This document shows positions 59,672 through 64,000 of a DNA stretch of 64,000 nucleotides, in pieces. Made by a program: the position numbers and the translations under genes. This DNA comes from Linanthus parryae (lineage: Eukaryota; Streptophyta; Magnoliopsida; Ericales; Polemoniaceae). The notes below the pieces were generated by a model that did no database searches, was not told the origin of the DNA, and saw only the letters and a list, made by a program, of their open reading frames with translations. Numbering within the stretch: position 1 is the stretch's first letter; each line of letters starts with the position of its first letter. The stretch is from positions 15,907,363 to 15,971,362 of the forward strand of contig JALGPY010000010.1 of NCBI GenBank assembly GCA_023055425.1. The letters are read 5' to 3'.

Positions 59672-60602
59672 TTTAGAACAACGCATTACCTAGGATAATC
59701 ATTATTAGGATCATACCCTCATATCTTAATTTCTCATCAATAACTCATTCCCAAATTTTTACTCTATGATACTAACTTTAGAACAACATATCTGTTGCAA
59801 ATCTGAGTATGCCCTTGTTCATACAATGTCGAACCATTATATCTTTCCTGCTGTTCCTTAAGACTTCATAACTTGTTACCACGATAGTCAATCAAAACGC
59901 GATGCAAGGCTTTCCAAACTTCAAAAGAAATCCCAAAAAGGAATGGATCTTCCCGTGTTTATCTTCTTTTACCATCCTCGCCTTTGTCTGGAATTGCATG
60001 TACTCGCACCGAATGAGTTTTACATATATTATCCTTTCACTTTACACTCTTGATCCCATTGAATCTCAGCGTCCATCACTAAAGTTGACAAATATTTCCG
60101 AAAAAGGCACATCTAATTGCCCGTGTATTATGTTACAAAACCTACTCAAAGGTGCAGGATTGTCGGCACTAGACTTGAAAGGTATATTATCAGGGAGATG
60201 ACAGGAGTTCTGGGTAGAAACTAGTACCCATCAGATGCATTCAGACATCTGAAGAAACTTGTCATACGGAAACAAGTAGGATAAGGTTAATTTAAGTTTG
60301 GGGGTGGAGAGGAGGAAGACCAAGAAGAATAAGACCAGTCTTTCTTACTGCAATTTAAATAATTGAAGCCTAACTGACTGGACACTGTGAAAGAAATGAA
60401 TAAGGGGATAGGCCATGTACTGTCGCAAACTTTATGGAAACAAGCTCGTCGATTGTGTTGAGTACTTGAGTTGTATCGTCTTTGGCTGAAGGTGTGAAGG
60501 TGGCATATGAATCAAGTGCTTATTTGATCTTATTTATATTGAAGTAATTGTGAACAGTATCGTCACTTATCTTATGGAATTGATACATGTCTTTTTGTTC
60601 AG
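59672..60602. other. Remainder of the large anoctamin intron
   Basis: No gene is supported. The 99-codon frame at 59902-60201 shows no recognisable motif and I treat it as chance. Confidence 0.4.
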
Positions 60603-61339
60603 GTTTGGGTTGACAGCATGTTATCTGTTTGCTATTCAGTACTTTAATAGACTTGGGGGTACGGTATCAGTCAATCTCATTAAACACGAGAACAATCATA
60701 ACACAGAATGTAGAGCTGATAGCTTGATTTACAAGGTAAAGATAGAGAAATGACAGATTGCATTTCTTTTTCTTGAGCTTTATCACTTTTCGTTTTCTCG
60801 CGCTTTAATCAGAGGTAACTCCGTTCATCCTTTCAGGTATTTGGACTCTACTTTATGCAGTCTTACATCGGAATTTTCTACCACGTGCTACTTCACCGCA
60901 ATTTTTCCACTCTTCGCAAAGTTCTGATTCAGTGTCTTATTGTTTATGAGGTGATTAAATGTCATCTATTATGCATTATGTCTTCAGGTTTATCTTTAAA
61001 GGCTATTTCTGTACTGCGGTGCTAATGTTTTTTCTAGTAGGTGCTGGATAATCTTATGGAAAATTCTATACCCTATCTAAAATACAGCTACAAGAAACAT
61101 AGAGCTCGGTTCGTCTCATTATTTCATCTGAATAACCCGTGGATTATTGCCCCTTTTTGTTTGTGTCTCGGACCACAAATTATTTATGTTAGTAATTTTT
61201 CTATGTAGGAAGAAAAACAAGCGCGAGAAGGAATCACCAACTGATAAGGCGCAGTTCATGTCCAGGGTAGAGAAAGAGTACCTAAAGCCCACTTATACAG
61301 CTAGTGTGGGCGAGGAACTTGAAGATGGGCTCTTTGATG

Positions 61340-62349
61340 GTAACTTGCGGATCTTTGTTTTAGCAGTATGTTTTTACTTTTTAGTGTCAAACCGGAACAT
61401 ATGCAAATGTAGGAGCTTGAAGTATCTCATTATTTCTGACGATTCAAGACTATCCTTTTCAATTTTTCTCTCCAAATAGTATTGAGTGTTATAATTGTAT
61501 GGAAAGTAGTTGCTTGGTGTTAGGTTGTTAATCCAACAAGCATACTCCTTTGTTTTTAGGAGTGGGATGGGTTAAGATATGTCCTGGTGCCTTCCTTTCG
61601 ACCAATAGCTTCTTATGAGAGACTAAAATAGCTTCTTATTAGTAGCATTTATTTCTGAAAATTTTTAAATCTGGACCCCATTCAGGAGAACATTTGTATT
61701 TGTCAAGGCAGTCAGCTGTATAAGATGATTCTAGATGCGGACACCTCAAATTCAAACCTCTGTTGATGAGATTCTTGGCTTTATTGAATAGGTTGCTAGT
61801 GGGAGATTGCTGGCATTTAGCAGTTTACCTTGCTGGATGGGCCCATTTGGTGGGCCCAACTTGGAGGGCTTTTTTAAGCCTTCCTTGTCTGCAAAGAAAA
61901 GGATCTCTTGCCTAGAAATATGGGCCCTTTTAGCTTGATGTAGTTCGATAAGTGATTCTTAGTCTAGTCTATTGTTTATCTTGGCTAAGTCTGAGCCGGG
62001 CCGTGAAATTTATCTACTTCTGCAACCATTATGTTTAGTCAAGATGGTGAGAACCATCAACTATCTTAAACTAGCCTTCCTCTAATGCGCAACATTGACT
62101 TTGAACTTGCACGTGTTTCCAATTTGATCTAAATCTATTCCCCTCCTGACTTGAATTTAAATATCTTACATTTGATACTGGACTATAGATACCTGACCAG
62201 ATCTGTATTTGAAACTAATAAATTGCAGATTTTAACTATATCATTTTAATATTGGGTGGATACTTTTTATGCTTATGAACCAGTCGTGCTACGGTTGAGG
62301 TATTTGACCCAAGCAAATAGGGCTAATTAATCTTGACACGATATAGATT
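61340..62349. other. Intron or downstream sequence of the anoctamin gene
   Basis: About 1 kb holds no exon I can match to the missing C-terminal part of the anoctamin. Confidence 0.4.
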
Positions 62350-64000
62350 CGAGGATGAATATGGCGTATGATTGAAGAACCTAATCGTATGGAAGGAGAT
62401 GGCTAGCTATATTTGAAGAGTAGCAACCAGCGCTTTCGGGGAGTCTAAAGGAAGTGGACCGCCATCTAAGGAAACGTGGTGGTTGAATGATGAGGTCCAA
62501 AAAGCCGTTTAAACAAAAGAGTGTTGCAAAGCTTTCTTTACTTATAGGAATAATGAGAACTTAGGGAGTTATAAAGTCACTAAAATTGAACTGAAAAAGC
62601 AGTGAGAGGCTAAGACAAGAGCATACGATGGTATTTATGGAACACTAAATTCGAAGGATGGGGATATATACATTCATATATTTATACATAATTACAAAAA
62701 CTACAGAGGGGAATGCGAAGGAGTTGAGTTATGTCAAGTCTATTAAGGATGGGGACGATAGAATCATAGCTTAAGATGATGGAGTTAAGGAAAGATGGAG
62801 AAGTTATTTTGAGATCTAGAGAATGTTGGTGGCTCTGGTGTGTACTCAACTACAGATTCATTTGTAATATTAGGGCATTTGAGGTCAAAGATGCTTTGAA
62901 GGAATCAAAAGTGGGGAAACTTGTCGGACCTTCCGGGATTCCTATTGAAGTGTGGAAGTCACTAGGTGACAGAGGGGTAGTAGGGTTGACTAGTTTGTTT
63001 AATAAAATGTTGAAGTCCAAGAAAATACTGGAAGAGTGGAGGAAGACTACTTTGTTGCCTTTGTTCATAAGCTGAAGGAAGCTAAGAGAAGGGGGTGTAA
63101 GTCTCTTGTACATAAGAACAAGGAAGATATTCAGTGCTGCTCTAATTATTGAGGTATCGAATTTATGAGTCACAGAACGGAGCTTTTGGAGTGTATTATT
63201 GAGAAAAGATTAAGATGTGAGTCAACAGTTGCCCAAAATCAATTTTGTGGTCGACTATGGAGGCTATATCCTTTGTAGAAAAATAAGAAAGACCTTCTAT
63301 TAGTATTCATAGACTTAGGAAAGGCACAAGGCATAAATAGAGTGCCTAGAGACCTAATGTGAAGAGTCTTGGAGAAAAAGAGTTTACATATTCAATGTAC
63401 TGAGGTGATTTAGGATATGTACAAGGGAGTGGGTACTAGTGTGAGGATAGTGGGAGCTGAAGGAAGAGAATTCCCATAACAACAGGTTTAAACCAAGAAC
63501 CGGTGGCAAGTCCACGCTGTTGACTTTGGTAAAGGATGATGTTACAGGAGTATCGAAGATGATACATGCGGTGCGTGTTACTTGTTGACAATATAGTTTC
63601 GATTCATGAAAAAAGGAGTGGGCTTAACAGTATGTTTGAATTATATAGGTATAATTTATGGAGGGCTAACTTAGAATCTAGAGGATTTAGGATTAGTCAG
63701 ACCAAGAGAGAATATATATGGAGTGTAACTTTAGTGACCATTCGATTGGTAGGAGAGGAGAAAATAACTATAAGTAGGCAAGAGGTGCCAATGAAGGATA
63801 CTTTTAAATATCTTGGTTATGATTTTATGAAGTGGTGGAGAGATAGATGATGGTGTTACCCATTGGATAAAGACAGGGTGGACAAAGTTGACAAGATGCC
63901 ATGAAGTGGAAGAGTGCATCTGGACTGTTGTGTGACCGTAGGATCTCGGATAGGGGTAACTTCTATAGAACCGCCGTAAAACCTGCGATTGAGGAAAGAC
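62350..64000 (+). pseudogene. RTE-clade LINE reverse transcriptase remnant, runs off the window
   Basis: Read across frames, the plus strand shows the usual order of a plant RTE-type LINE. A WWLNDEVQKAV-like linker (about 62480) and a KSIKDGDDR-like stretch (about 62740) come first. GPSGIPIEVWKSLGDRG (about 62930) is the fingers region. FIDLGKAQGINRVPRDL is at about 63308. A degenerate catalytic box reads LLVDN where FADD is expected (about 63580). SRGFRISQTKREYI is at about 63680 and FKYLGYDF at about 63810. Many stops and frameshifts, and loss of the catalytic aspartates, show it is dead. Its 5' end and any endonuclease domain were not found. Confidence 0.8.

Larger units (their letters stand above)
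39917..61339 (+). pseudogene. Anoctamin (TMEM16-like) gene, disrupted; N-terminal two thirds in at least 12 exons
   Basis: Plant anoctamins are membrane proteins of the TMEM16 channel/scramblase family. Exons: 39917-40111, possible micro-exon 40712-40738, 41053-about 41121, 53843-53958, 54570-54696, 54775-54875, 54964-55055, 55155-55258, 55866-56123, 60603-60735, 60837-60950, 61041-61108 and 61209-61339. Most have canonical GT-AG borders with matching phases. Recognisable segments include [68 protein letters not shown] and [12 protein letters not shown]. Lesions: TGA at 55003-55005 where a conserved Trp is expected; a 1-nt loss at 55228-55230 (exon of 104 nt where phase requires 105); no GT at the end of the 41053 exon. 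Exons for the C-terminal membrane part were not found before the window ends. The start is the ATG at 39917, since the frame upstream has only GTG. Confidence 0.85.

Overview
This is nuclear DNA from a flowering plant, probably a eudicot. The evidence is intron-bearing host genes of plant-specific type (F-box/LRR proteins, a plant anoctamin), AT-rich intergenic DNA, and a dense nested load of plant transposons. All functional calls come from reading translated sequence by eye; no database search was run.

Region 1 (1-14320) is a tandem segmental duplication. Unit A (about 128-7580) and unit B (7581-14320) each carry a three-exon F-box/LRR gene on the minus strand, a decayed RNase H-like gene, a 655-bp hAT-type element and a Harbinger-like N-terminal fragment. 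Unit B's F-box gene is open (predicted 557 aa). Unit A's copy has a 1-nt frameshift in exon 2. A 787-bp Mutator-like element is present only in unit A, and its empty target is still visible in unit B. Both units begin inside a fragment of an LTR that carries paired 16-bp palindromes.

Region 2 (15033-27339) is a complete Ty3/gypsy chromovirus-type element with 2.33-kb LTRs and a TACAA target duplication. Its gag-pol is broken by stops and frameshifts. Upstream of gag it has an intact extra ORF (17778-18407). The predicted 209-aa protein starts with a near copy of the histone H3 tail, followed by an uncharacterised middle part, three perfect-period 11-residue SUMO-interacting-motif-like repeats and a strongly acidic tail. 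This is the most interesting item in the window. A third copy of the hAT element sits just upstream of the 3' LTR.

Region 3 (27340-38552) holds Helitron-like and MITE-like fragments, then an Athila/Tat-type LTR with its primer-binding site. A very young Ty1/copia element (30090-37819) is inserted in that LTR. Its 1280-bp LTRs differ at only about three positions, yet its single gag-pol frame has two in-frame stops.

Region 4 (39400-61339) is a plant anoctamin (TMEM16-like) gene on the plus strand, spread over at least 12 exons. It is a pseudogene by a Trp-to-stop change, a 1-nt deletion and an apparently lost splice donor. Its introns have absorbed a SINE, a 12.6-kb Helitron-like element carrying pieces of other genes (enolase, plasma-membrane H+-ATPase and an unidentified multi-exon gene), two hAT-type MITEs and a 2.26-kb Mutator-like element. 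Region 5 (about 62350-64000) is a decayed RTE-clade LINE that runs off the window.
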